A DNA stretch of 64,000 bases from Glossina fuscipes (taxonomy: Eukaryota > Arthropoda > Insecta > Diptera > Glossinidae), in contig NW_023998651.1 in the NCBI RefSeq assembly GCF_014805625.2, positions 1,041,742-1,105,741 of the forward strand. The letters are read 5' to 3'. The position numbers and the translations under genes were made by a program. The first letter of the stretch is position 1. Every line of letters starts with the position of its first letter. The notes beneath the pieces are model-generated. The model was not told where the DNA came from, did no database searches, and was given only the letters and a program-made list of their open reading frames with translations. Of this stretch, positions 11,042-21,549 are shown piece by piece.

Positions 11042-11500
11042 ATAACAGTGAATATATTATTTTTTGCGTGTGTAGATCCAAAACCAGTTTGTCAAGGATG
11101 TACCCAGGAGCAATTGAATTATTATTTGACGTTTGTCGAAAAAGACCCAGAAATAAAAAAAAATGAAACAAGTCCGATAAATCCATACCAAATGAAAAAT
11201 TTATGGGAGGAATTGGCTGCAAGATTAAACTGTACAACCGGGCCTACTAGTCGTGCGCACAAGTAGAAGGAAGTAAGTGTAAGCGAATATATGGAAAAGC
11301 GTTGATTTCAAACAATGTAAATCTTATTTCCAGTCATTAAATCATTGGAGAAATCAATAGAAGTGCACGGCACGTAAGAATAAAGTAGCGGTGAATGCCA
11401 CTGGTGGCGGGCCTTTGAGGCAAGTCAACAAATTGACAAGATTTGAAACAAAGACTGTAATGGAAATTGCGTCAATTTCCATTGATGGACTACCAAGTAT
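11042..11500 (+). pseudogene. Myb/SANT-like DNA-binding protein gene, broken, with intron
   Basis: Exon 1 (about 11072-11273) encodes C-x2-CTQEQLNYYLTFVE, then NPYQMKNLWEELAARLN and CTTGPTSRAHK. This is the helix pattern of the Myb/SANT-like (zeste-type) DNA-binding domain used by nuclear regulators and by the second protein of PIF/Harbinger transposons. A donor gtaagt at 11274 and a T-rich tract ending in ttccag at 11333 define an intron of about 60 bases. The next exon reads SLNHWRNQ then RKNKVAVNATGGGP, the standard ATGGGP-type end of this domain, and continues to IASISIDGLPSIQ. The expected tryptophan codon in GPTSRAHK-W is TAG, and another TAG follows HWRNQ. The intron makes a processed copy unlikely. 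Upstream, a tract ending in gtgtgtag at 11077 could be another splice acceptor, so the true start is unknown. Confidence 0.65.
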
Positions 11501-11699
11501 CCAATATATTTCTATATTTTTAAGATTTTAAAAGTAAACTTCTTGAAATATTTATATGTATATGTTTGTGTTTTAATGATATTTTTGAAATATTTTTCTT
11601 TTGTGATATGAAGTTGTTGATATATTTTCATTTTGTTAAATGAATTAGTTGAAACATTTTTATTTCGTTATACGAAATAAACATTTCATTTTATATACT

Positions 11700-12240
11700 G
11701 TGAGGACCCAAAGTCGTCCCTCGTTTTGGCCTCACTGGTTCTCCGTCTCTGGCTGAGGAGAGAGGTAGTGCTAGAGAGTAAGCAAGCATAAGAATAGAAT
11801 AAGCATAGCATAAGAATAGGATAGACATAGAATAAGAATAGATTAAAATAGAATAAGAATAGATTAAGATAGAAGAGGAATATATTAAGCGTAGGCTAAG
11901 TATAGGTTAAGAGTAGGATATAAAAATAGGTTAAGTTAGTCGCGTCTTAGTCTTAGACGTAGTAAGTCGCATTTGAGTCGTAGACTTGAGATGTTGAGGT
12001 TTGGCCTTAGACGTAGTCGAGTTTTAGTCTTCGACGTGAGTTGTCGCGTTTGAGTCGTAGACCTGAGAAGTCGAGTTTTGAGCCTTAGACGTAGAGAGTT
12101 GAGTAAAATATAATTTATAAAATAAAGGTCCCTGCAATCAATAAATTCCTTGCGTTTTCTTCCCTGGGCCGCTGAGCTGCCCCAGCGGGACGGTCCAGAT
12201 ATTGGACTTATTCTTCCGCGCCAGCGACGTTAAAAATTTT
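11700..12240 (+). repeat. LTR-like repeat with internal tandem blocks
   Basis: Starts TGTGAGGACC and contains two repetitive blocks. One is a run of 10-11-base units of the type agaataagaat (about 11790-11930). The other is a GTCG-rich block (about 11940-12110) in which a roughly 75-base unit with tttgagtcgtagac is repeated at about 11971 and 12046. An AATAAA signal and TATA-like sequence follow near 12120-12145. The layout resembles a solo LTR of a BEL- or gypsy-like element. I could not find a matching target duplication, and the 3' boundary (near gcgccagcgacgtt) is uncertain. Confidence 0.4.
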
Positions 12241-12851
12241 TTTCATGTTTTTCAAAAATCAATGTAGTACTAACGTTTGCGTGAAATAACGCAACTAGCT
12301 GAGCTATGAATATAATCCAAAATCACCTGGAGAGAGAGAACGATAATAATATTTTTCATATGTAATTATAACCCAGATCTGGATACTAAATACGTGAGGC
12401 ATACGTTTCATTTTCGAGTTGTTTGTTTTACGTATGCACAATAACCGCTAGAAACGCTCTCTCATATCTGTGAAATAAAGCGTAAGCTAAAGAGGCTCAC
12501 AGTTCGCGTTAGTGTTAATTTTTAGAAACGTTGATTGTTTACAATATATATTCTAAATATTGTCCAAAAAAAATTGTTTACTTATAAACAGGTGAACAGA
12601 AACGGAAAATTTTAATTCGGTGAAAGGTAAGTAAAGTAATTTCTGTTTTGTTTTCGACTTTAGTTGTAGAAGTAATATTTTTAATTCACCAATTCAATTT
12701 TGTATCCTCAATGTTCACATACATCATCATGCACTGTCGCTATCCTCGATAAAGCGTAAAGGACCAACAAGTAATAAAAATTCATCGCTTTACTGGATAT
12801 ATTGATCTTATCGCCAAGAGGCCTAATCCTCTCTACTAAACAAAACAAAAA

Positions 12852-13049
12852 GTGAAAGTACAGATACGAATTAAGAAAGATGTGAAAATTCGCAATTGTT
12901 TTTATAACTCTTCGCAAAATGCACGATATCGTGCGAATAGCGAACGACATATCGACTTTTCACTAGAGGACTCTCAATTGAGGCGAGTCAATGAATTAAT
13001 AAGAACCGTCATAAATTCTGCGCTTCCAAATCGAATTGTATTGAAATAA
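12852..13049 (+). other. Unrecognised frame followed by AATAAA
   Basis: An open frame of about 65 codons that lacks an ATG start and ends FSLEDSQLRRVNELIRTVIN then SALPNRIVLK, stop. The stop overlaps a poly(A)-like signal (aataaaag, 13045-13055). The codon pattern is protein-like, so it could be the last exon of a gene or of a DNA transposon. A possible donor (aggtaagtaaag, near 12625) lies upstream. I do not recognise the family. Confidence 0.3.
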
Positions 13050-13055
13050 AAGATA

Positions 13056-14199
13056 TAAAAAAATAAATTAAAAAGTTGGCTTTTAGTTATATAACGCAAA
13101 ACTAAGTTTTGATTTTCAATTAATTTTAAAATGCTATGCATTTTTTGTACGTAAATTCGTATGTTAATGCATAAATATATATAATAAAATAAAGAATGTA
13201 TAAAAACCAACGTTCAACTTTATAATGAAGATAATGAATGAAAATAAAAACAAAAATTTAGTGAACTTTGAGTTAACCCCAATTCCGAATTCACATAGCT
13301 GAATTAAATAGTGGTTTCTCCTAGTTAGCTGTAAATTCCGCCACGAAAAGAGTTAACCTCATCCTTAATTTTCGTTAAAAAGTTCCTTTTTTTGTTGTAG
13401 ACCATTTCCTTCGAAGTCCTAAGCCTAAGCAAATCCAAGATGTCAGAACCCAGAGTCCTACCACACTTTTTTTCCCCTTACTTACCTTCACTTCTCACTT
13501 AGAGTGTCATTCTCGGTCTTACGATCTATCACCTGAGGGCTTAACACATAAAAAAACAATTACAAAATAGTTGATGTGCTGTATTTGGACTAGTCTTCGC
13601 CATCAATTGCCGCCTCTAAATTTATTGTTTTCTCCTCCTCCTTGCTGGCTTGGCCTCCTTCCGGCTTATTGTAGCGATAATTTGTTTGCATTCAATTTTC
13701 TTTTTGTCTTATATATTTCTTGCAGCGCTAATTGACGACAAATCCGAAGACATTATCTCTTTATAAACAAAATTCCTGCACTTTGTTACTTACAGCTCAT
13801 TGGTATTTCTGATAATCCCATACGGCATAATATATCTAAATATTCTGCGCGGCCGATTCGGAAAGTACTGTAACTTATCATATGCAATTATAATCTTTTT
13901 TATGAAGCTTGTATGATTCATATTATTTCGATTCACTTTACCTTCTTTCATTTTATCAATAATTTTACACCATTTTGCTTTCATTTGCGTTCCTATGATC
14001 TTTTAATTGATTATATGCAAAACAAATAAACAACATACAAAGCTAAATAAGAAGCCAATTATGTTAAAATTTTTTGTAAAATGATATGAAGTGAAATAAT
14101 TTCATATTATTCATATAATATCATATTTTCATTTCTTAGGCAAGCTTTGAATTGTATATATTTTTTTAATTTTTATTTTATATAAGATAACACCACTGA
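13056..14199. other. AT-rich interval, nothing recognised
   Basis: No gene, transposon motif or repeat could be supported. The short frames here look like chance. Polypyrimidine-rich sequence occurs around 13430-13680. Confidence 0.4.
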
Positions 14200-14319
14200 A
14201 GAATGGCGGTATACTCATTTTGTCATATTGTTTGCAATATGCATGAAATTGTGAATTGATTAGGCCATATCTGCCGCCTTGTGCATCCATGTGGTGTTTG
14301 TTGTTAACAATCTCCTGGT

Positions 14320-14425
14320 TGCAAAAATGAAGGTATCGACTTCAAATTTAGTAAAAACACTGAAAGTTTTCGATATAGATAGGTACTGAAAATGACAAGA
14401 GCACAAGCCCGTAGTGAAGCGTAAA
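14320..14425 (+). repeat. Fragment of the inverted-arm repeat family
   Basis: The segment around gacttcaaatttagtaaaaac (14338) to tgaaaatgac (14395) and gtagtgaagcgtaaacgcg aligns with the inner half of the 9662-10090 arm and with 61150-61450. It is the sequence into which the complete I-type element inserted a few dozen bases downstream. Confidence 0.5.
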
Positions 14426-14450
14426 CGCGTCGCATGAAGATGAAAAGAAC

Positions 14451-14461
14451 AATAAGGAGCT
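14451..14461. repeat. Target-site duplication, 3' side of the I-type LINE
   Basis: The 11 bases aataaggagct directly flank the TAA-repeat end of the element and are repeated exactly at 20064-20074 on the other side. The bases beyond the 11 differ on both sides, so the duplication is exactly 11 bp, within the 10-14 bp usual for I elements. Confidence 0.9.
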
Positions 14462-14462
14462 G

Positions 14463-14482
14463 TTATTATTATTATTATTATT
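14463..14482 (-). repeat. TAA-repeat 3' terminus of the I-type element
   Basis: On the minus strand the element ends in consecutive TAA units; the plus strand shows attattatt. Such a tail distinguishes I-clade elements from poly(A)-tailed LINEs and marks the exact 3' boundary next to the target duplication. Confidence 0.9.
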
Positions 14483-14589
14483 TTAATTTTAGACTAATGA
14501 AATGAATTCTTAGACTAAAAAAAGACATTAAGCACTAGCAACACAGGCTATCGGCTCTAATTATATAACAAAGAATAACAGAATGTATA

Positions 14590-17500
14590 TTAGATAATGA
14601 GCTTAGTAGTATTAATAAAGTAATGTATAGAATTGATATTCTGTTCTGAAGCTGATTGTAGAATGTTCAAAGGGTTAATCGTTCGAAATGCTATACTTCT
14701 AGCCAAGGAAAAGTTGAGGCAGTCGCAGAGAATGTGCTTTATAGTAAGAGTTTGTCCACAACAGCAGATTGGGGGAGAAGACTTCTTCAGGATCCATTGG
14801 TGAGTTGCAATTGTATGACCAAGGCGAATTCTCGAAAATGTTTGGATCTTGGTTTTCTCAACATTTGTTGGATATAGAGGTGGAGTTAATTGAGGGTTAA
14901 TGCAAGAGTAGTGTTGATGATGGTATTGTAAATTTCCTTCTGCAATTTTCATTTTAACTTTTCTTCCAATGTATCTTTGAAGATCCAACTTTTCTATGAC
15001 ATCATCCATAATTAGAGGAGCAGAAGCAGCATACTTTGCCGCTCGATCAGCCTGCTCATTTCCCAATAAACCGATGTGACTTGGTACCCATAACATTTTA
15101 ATTTTTCCGCCAAGTGTAGTAATTATATTCCTTAATTTGTTGATGGTGCTCCATCTCGAAGTCGAAGGGTTTCGAATAGCTTGTAATATAGACAAACTGT
15201 CGGTAACAATGACGGTTTTGAGTTTGCTTTTATGGGCAAGGTTCGCGGCGCGAAGGATAACTCTATCTGGTTGTGAACGTTGAAGTACTTTCGTGAAAAA
15301 TGTAATTGAGCAGAATCTGTCCTGTAGGATCTACCACGGCGCAAGAAGGAGGCACACCAGAAAATTTTGAGCCGTCTGTGTATAAAATATTCCAACCAGT
15401 ACTCTCCAACACTTGGGTTTTTTCAGCTATTAGATTCCCGAAGACGTAATTTGGAGTATCTTCTTTCTTGTGCATAGACAGCGAGATGTCAAAAGAGCAG
15501 TCTTTCAAAATCCGTGGAGGTTTAACACAAAAAGAGCGAAACATTTTTAAGGGAATGTTCAATTCCTTTGCAACGTACAAACAATAGACAATTGCAGATA
15601 GTGACTTTGGATGTTTCTTCGCAACAGTAACCTTTCTCACGTCATCGTCGAGAATAGATTTGTTTGAATTAAGAAGCTTGGGGTCTATTTTGGCTTTTAA
15701 CTCTTTAAGTCTATTTTCTAAAGTTGGGCGACCAGTTTCGATTATAATATTATTTATGGGCGTGGTCCGAAAAGCATAACAACTTGCTCTGGCGGCTTGG
15801 TGATACATCGGTTTAAGGATGTTGATATTAGATTTGCAGCTATTGCCATAAATTATCAAAGCATAGTCAATCTTGCATAACACAAGCATTTTGGTAAGAT
15901 AAGCAATAGTGTTAATATGCGCACGGCTTCTCCAAGCAACGTACTGTATGAAATTCACCCTTGTTAAAATAGAATTTTTTAAGCGAGGACAGTGTGATTT
16001 CCAACGATATTTGTTGGAAAAAGTGAGTCCGAGAATATGCAGCGTCTGTACGTTTAGTAATGGTAAGTAATGCATCGTATATCTGCTTTCGGCAAATGTG
16101 CATTTTTTTCGAATTTGTATGGAAATTTTAGCCCCTGACGAGTTTGCTCTTGCGGAGATCTCTCGTGCAATAGATTCGACGATGTTGATTGCTTTCGTGC
16201 TACCGTTTTCTTTTGTAAAAATGTATACATCGTCTACGTAGAGACAATGTTCCACTCTTGGTAAACGGCAAAGTATTTTGTTAATTTCGTTGAAGGTGAT
16301 CTGGAAAAGCGTGACAGAGAGAGGAGATCCTTGCGGAATGCCATTCATTAGCGGAGAGGAATCAGAGAGATGATTGTTGATTCTAACTTTAAACCGCCGA
16401 TGCGACATGAATGATTTGATGTAGTTGAAAAATTGGGGTTCAACATTCCATGATTTCAAGAGTCCTAAATTAACATTAAGACCAACTCTGTCAAATGTCT
16501 TTTCGAAATCAATAGAGAGAAATGTTACGTGACTTCATTCGGAAATTGCTTTGCTTGTAAAGTAATCAATATGTAACAGAGCGTCGATGCACCCTCTACC
16601 CCGCTTGAAACCAACTTGTTGCTTTGTTATCACGTTCTTGGACTTAAGAAACTAAGATAATCTAGATGCCATAATCTTTTCCAATACCATTGAGAGGCAA
16701 TATAAAAGAGAAATTGGGCGATAATCCGATGCGATGGGCACATTTTTAGACTTTGGAATTCGAACAACTGCTGCTAGTTTCCACATGTAGGGTATATGGC
16801 CAGTCAAAAATATCGTATTATATAGGTCCAGTAAGTTCTTTTTACTTGAATTAGATAGCGCACTCATCGTTTGGTATGAGATGCGGTCTAGACCAGGTGT
16901 CCTCCCCTTCAAATTGGAGAGATAATTTCCAAGTTCTAAGGTGGATATGGAATTTTCCAGGAAGGTGGCACATCTCTCAATACTATTTGAAAGAGAAATT
17001 GGAATCCTTTAATTTTCGATGAAAGCACTGGAAAAGTTGTTGTCAGAGGAGTATTCGCACCACATTTGTCCAAAGTAATTAGAAATATCACCTGCGTCAG
17101 TTAAAGTTCCATTGGGAAAGCAGATGGCAGAAATTTCGTTCAGGTTTGAAGTCCCATTGACTCTGTTGATTTTGTTCCAGACAACTTTCATTGATGTGTT
17201 TCTGTGAGTTCTTTTCGAAAAAAGTTCGAAACTAAGTGCCTTTGATTTTTGTAATTCCTTCCTGAATAGAGAGATCTCTTTAAGCGGTGCTACAGATCCA
17301 TTTTATTTTTTCTCAAAAACGAAGACGTGTTGTTCCACCAAGGAACCATAGCTAGTGTAAAAGAGCTGTTGGATTGAGCAATAGAGAGCAGTCGTGCGAA
17401 TCGCTTTAGACATAATAGCAGCATCTTGGTTGCAGTTCCCATTAAATGGCTTTGAATTCAGAAATGACTCGGCCTGTGTGGAGTAATTGATCCAATCCGC

Positions 17501-18223
17501 TTTATGTAGGAGGAATTTGGCCTGTTTTGATGGAGTAACAGAGGACATTGAAAGTTTAAGATCGATTATGATTGGAAAGTGATCACTATTATGTAGATCA
17601 TCAGAAATAGACCAGGACACCAAAGGAAGAAGTGATGGAGAGCAACATGTTAAATCAATATGTGAAAAAGTATGATGAGTTGAGAAGTGCGTTGGTTTTC
17701 CATCATTTAAAACGCAAAGGTTGCTTTGAAAAAAGGCCTTTTCTAAAACAGTACCGCGAGTGTTGTTCACTGTTGAGCCCCAGATGGTATTCCAGCTGTT
17801 GAAATCGCCGCATATAATTAATGGGGGGGAAAATACGGAGAATAAACTGTAGAGTTCTTGCTGAGAAAACGATTGCGAAGGTGGAATATAGAGCGAAAGC
17901 ACTGTAAATTTTATATTTAACATTATTTGTATCGCTACGGCTTGTATATTTGAGCTTAAATTTATGCGTTTGTGAGGTATACCTGATTTTATAAAAACAC
18001 CTACTCCTTGTTTTGAATATGAATTTTGATCAGCATTCGTGAAGTATCCAGTATATGATTTGGGTGGAATAGGATTAAAAGAGCTTCTACAATGGGTTTC
18101 TTGAAGCGATAAAAAGGTTGGATTAAAATCATTTATGAGTGTACGGAGTTCATCAAAATTATTAATAAGTCCCTTAATGTTCCATTGTAGAATTTTAAAA
18201 ACTTTATTTAATTGTAATGACAT
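14590..18223 (-). pseudogene. I-type ORF2: endonuclease, reverse transcriptase, RNase H (broken)
   Basis: ORF2 starts at ATG 18223, 21 bases after the ORF1 stop, and ends at TAA 14590. The endonuclease (18223-17303) keeps LQWNIKG, the catalytic LSLQETHC, ICGDFNSWN and SDHFPI, so all key residues are present. Reverse transcriptase: GRTPGLDRISYQ and RPISLLYCLS (16652-16912), motif A IDFEKTFDRVG (about 16500), motif B GIPQGSPLSVTLFQ, and motif C CLYVDDVYIF (Y-V-D-D). RNase H: ILYTDGSKFSG, then TDSLSILQAI and LWVPSHIGLLGNEQADRAAK. Damage: in-frame stops at 17303, 17009, 16652 and near 16535 (TGA before SHVTFLSIDF), and a frameshift at about 15265-15290 inside RNase H. The reverse transcriptase and RNase H catalytic motifs are intact, so the inactivation looks recent. 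Confidence 0.92.
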
Positions 18224-18244
18224 GTAAGCAGAGTGGAGGGAGGG

Positions 18245-19729
18245 TTAAGTTGACATGTCAGCGTCTCCGTCGAGAAGGTCACTATAGGAATTTTTCGTGA
18301 ATGATTTATTCTTACCAGCAGAATAATCTGTATTTAGGTGATTTGGTACATTTGAAGCGCAACGGGTTGGCGCACGTGAATAATTTGAAATTGAAGGTTG
18401 ATTGAGGGATGAAAGAATGGATTCATTAACACTTGTGATTTGTTGAGTAAAGTTGAGAGCTGGAGATTCTGGAGAATTTGGTATATTAGATTTTAGCAAA
18501 TGTGTTGTTGTTTTAATTTTTTCAATATTTGCAGTTGCTTTGGTTTTCGAAGGTTGATTAATGGATGAAAGAATCGATTCATTACCACTTGTGATATGTT
18601 GAGTAAAGTTGAGAGCTGGAGATTCTGGAGAATTTGGTATATTAGATTTTAGCATATATGTTGTTGTTTGGATTTTTTCAATATTTGCAGTTGCTTTGGT
18701 TTTTTCAATATTATCTTTGGCAAGTGATGTAACTGGTTTCGCAATATAATTTTTGGTTAATGGTGGAACAGGGTTTTCATTGGAAGCAGTTGCAGTTAAA
18801 GTCTTACTATGCTCGATTTGCGAGGCAACAGCAGCATAGGTATTACTTTTGCCAATTCCATGGGCTACAGATGGATTTCTTTCCCGGTATGTGCGTCGCG
18901 CTTCGCCCATGCTACAGTAATTTTCTGTTTTGATTTTTAATATTTCACGCATCTGTACAAAACGTGGGCATTGTTTGTCTAACGCTGACTGTTGATCATT
19001 GCAATTTATGCAGGAACTACGGGTACAGCTTTCAGTATGTGGAGGATGACCACAGTTAGCACAAGATGCAGCATTAGTGCATCTTTTTGCCGTATGACCC
19101 AGGCGTTGGCAGTTTTTACACCTCATAGGATTTGGGATGTATAGTTCTACTTTACATTTATACCACGCCACATCAACTGTTCGCGGTAATCGAGAGCGAT
19201 CAAAAGTTAAAATAATCCTTCCTGTAGGAGAGCGTGTTTTTCCGTCATCATTCAGTTTGGTTAATTTATATGCTTCGGTCACTCCTTGAATGCCCATTTC
19301 GCGAACAATTTCATCTTCCGGCACATGCTTTAAACAAGGGGCATAAATTACGCCTCGAACCGAGTTAAGTTTCTCATGTAGTTTAGCTGAAATAGCACAT
19401 AGATTAGCTAAAGAATTGGCCTTTATTAGTTTTTCGGTTGCGCGCGGGTTCCCAACGAGGACCAGTAAATTCCCATCGCGTAGAATCGAGATCGAGTCGA
19501 TGTATGTTGTAATGCTATCTAGAGCTTTTTTTATAGCAAAAGGGCTAATTTGGGAAATTGTTATTCGAGCATCGGTTGCAGAAATAACAATATATTTTTT
19601 ATCAATAGGGATTATATCGCTGATCGGCAACACCGGAAAATCTGATTTTTTACTTTTTTTTCTTTGGGGGGATATATCACTTAATAGATAAAATCTATTC
19701 GGGTTTTTGTCTGGCGGCCCCGGGGCCAT
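18245..19729 (-). CDS. I-type LINE ORF1, CCHC nucleic-acid-binding protein
   Basis: An intact 494-residue frame. In I elements this protein binds the element RNA and forms the particle that carries ORF2. Three zinc knuckles are visible: CKNCQRLGHTAKRC (about residues 204-217), CANCGHPPHTESC (223-235) and CINCNDQQSALDKQC (240-254). Upstream, residues about 45-200 form the usual folded gag-like part (GNLLVLVGNPRATEKLI). Downstream is a low-complexity Ser/Thr/Asn/Pro region containing two tandem copies of a 52-residue unit (IPNSPESPALNFTQ repeated). The start codon at 19729 follows a short leader from the element 5' end (20063). ORF2 begins 21 bases after its stop. The frame is free of stops although ORF2 is not. 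Confidence 0.9.
   Translation of the reverse strand: MAPGPPDKNPNRFYLLSDISPQRKKSKKSDFPVLPISDIIPIDKKYIVISATDARITISQISPFAIKKALDSITTYIDSISILRDGNLLVLVGNPRATEKLIKANSLANLCAISAKLHEKLNSVRGVIYAPCLKHVPEDEIVREMGIQGVTEAYKLTKLNDDGKTRSPTGRIILTFDRSRLPRTVDVAWYKCKVELYIPNPMRCKNCQRLGHTAKRCTNAASCANCGHPPHTESCTRSSCINCNDQQSALDKQCPRFVQMREILKIKTENYCSMGEARRTYRERNPSVAHGIGKSNTYAAVASQIEHSKTLTATASNENPVPPLTKNYIAKPVTSLAKDNIEKTKATANIEKIQTTTYMLKSNIPNSPESPALNFTQHITSGNESILSSINQPSKTKATANIEKIKTTTHLLKSNIPNSPESPALNFTQQITSVNESILSSLNQPSISNYSRAPTRCASNVPNHLNTDYSAGKNKSFTKNSYSDLLDGDADMST
18393..18704 (-). repeat. In-frame tandem duplication (156 bp x 2) in ORF1
   Basis: Two consecutive, in-frame copies of a 156-bp unit (18393-18548 and 18549-18704) encode the serine/proline-rich tail of ORF1. 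They differ at several positions. The decayed relative at 3340-4480 joins the left flank of the first unit to one unit and then directly to sequence beyond the second, so it has a single copy. Confidence 0.85.
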
Positions 19730-20063
19730 TATGCCTTATTGTTGTCTATTTATTATTATTTTTGAAATAACCACTCACTTGAAAAGGTTTGGGAACTGTG
19801 CAAGAAGGTTGGGAACTACTAAAGAAAAGTGTCAAATGTTTTCAATTTTTTATTTTTTTTATTTTGTTTTTTTGTTTTCTATTTTTTATTATATATAGAC
19901 GAAACAAAAGCACATACGCGATATCCGCGTTAACCAGTTTTAGCAATAACACTGAAAAGACAGAAGTTAAATACACAAAAACACCGAAAACACCGAAACA
20001 ATTGAAAAAACGCAGACGAATAGAAAACACGCACTACATTGAACACAAGTCGACTCGTCTATG

Positions 20064-20074
20064 AATAAGGAGCT
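20064..20074. repeat. Target-site duplication, 5' side of the I-type LINE
   Basis: aataaggagct, identical to 14451-14461. Together they define the element borders to the base. Confidence 0.9.
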
Positions 20075-21540
20075 AATGGCATCAATTTTCCTTAAAACGT
20101 ATTCAAAAAATTCTTTTAACGTTTTGTAAACATCGATATGTGGCAATATACATATATATTATGCATATTTATATATTTGAGAAATACACAAAGTCACTTA
20201 CTTATACATTTTCGCGTAACGTAAAAAGATTTAAAGCGTCCCGAAGAAATTATCTATTTATCACAAAATTTCTTCTCTTCTCTTCTGATGAACATATTTT
20301 CCCCAACATTATTTAATTATTTCATAAAAATTGGTTTGTTTAGTGGTACACTGTGAGACTAATATATCCAGTGAAGTGATTAGTTTTTATCATACACATT
20401 TAAGGTGTAAGATTACGGAAGTGCATGCTATAATATAATGTATTGATTAGACCTGTACGAGGATGTATTAGCCATATTGTAGAAATACACAAAACGTAAT
20501 CATGGCAGTGATCAGAGTAATGGCTAAGTATTTTTTATTTGTCTCGCCCCCACTTCGGTGGCGTAACTTGCAAACCATTTACTTTTGCGTTTAAAAAAGA
20601 AAAAAAATAGGAAAAAAATGACAGACTGCGAATAACGTGTGAGAATGCTTTTCGAATCAGTGCCACAAAGTACTCACACAGGTTATACGGCGTGCAGTCG
20701 CTAAAAATAAATAGGTAATATTTTCGATTTTTTGTGAATTAACGTGTATACGCCCTGGGCTCTGACATTTTGGACTTGGTTCTTATTTCGTCAATTATTC
20801 AGTACATTTGAGAGGCTTTAAGCGAAACGGCGATGCCGTCGTCAAAACAAGTGGTAGGAGCTGTAGAAGTTAAATCCTGACTTTTTGGTTATTGCATTTT
20901 TAATATTATTATAATTATTTCCAATTTCTACATTTTCATCAATGTTTGGCTGTACCAAAATGTCCTTTAAAGAAAAAGAAGTTGCGCACGACTCAGCGTT
21001 ACAACTAAATTTACGCTTGAATCGTAGGCCTATACCAACTGCCCGACCGCGGTGATATTTCCTCTTGTGCTTGAAACTATTATGTATGATTCATATGAAC
21101 TGTTATTTTAGCTAATTGAAATGTTTTTTTTTTTTTTTTTGGTTACTGTATATGTACGTTTGTACATGCGCTTGCCTATGTTTGTGTTTGTAAATTTCTT
21201 TGAAAAAAAATGTTTGTCCAACGGACGCTCTTTAGTTACACTAAAGAAATACATATGCTTAAAAACCCTTACGAAGAGACACAGAAAGAGGAAAGTTATT
21301 TACCGAATGGACTGGTGTAATGTCCTTGGTTACTCTTTACCCTACCTTGCGTATGATCGACTTCTGCCCATAAATAAGACGATAGGGCATTATTATTATA
21401 ATAGCATTTCAGCCCGTTTGATTGAGGAAATAGCATGAACACACATTAATTTTTTCACACCAATTGTTATTATATTTTGACTATTTACTTATTTATCAAC
21501 ATTTTTCAACTAAAGACCAAAGGATATTCAATTGATATGG
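20075..21540. other. Unassigned AT-rich interval
   Basis: No protein remnant recognised. A T tract of about 18 bases at 21123-21140 could be the reverse complement of a retrotransposed tail. Around 20530-20850 and 20960-21060 there are more G+C-rich patches without frames. Confidence 0.35.
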
Positions 21541-21549
21541 CCTTTTGAA

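Larger units (their letters stand above)
14462..20063 (-). mobile_element. Full-length I-clade non-LTR retrotransposon
   Basis: A 5602-bp element on the minus strand, bounded by a perfect 11-bp target duplication. The minus-strand 5' end begins CATAGACGAGTC, and the 3' end is a run of TAA repeats (14463-14482), the hallmark of I elements rather than a poly(A) tail. It carries ORF1 (CCHC protein) and ORF2 (endonuclease, reverse transcriptase, RNase H), which is the I-clade domain order. Its length is close to the 5.4 kb of the Drosophila I factor. ORF1 is intact, while ORF2 has in-frame stops and one frameshift, so this copy cannot move on its own. The exact flanking repeats indicate a fairly recent insertion. 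A decayed relative lies at 3340-4480. Confidence 0.93.

Noticed and set aside
11690..12460. Target duplication atac around the 11700 LTR-like repeat
   Set aside because: atac is common in the flank and no copy sits exactly at a convincing 3' border.
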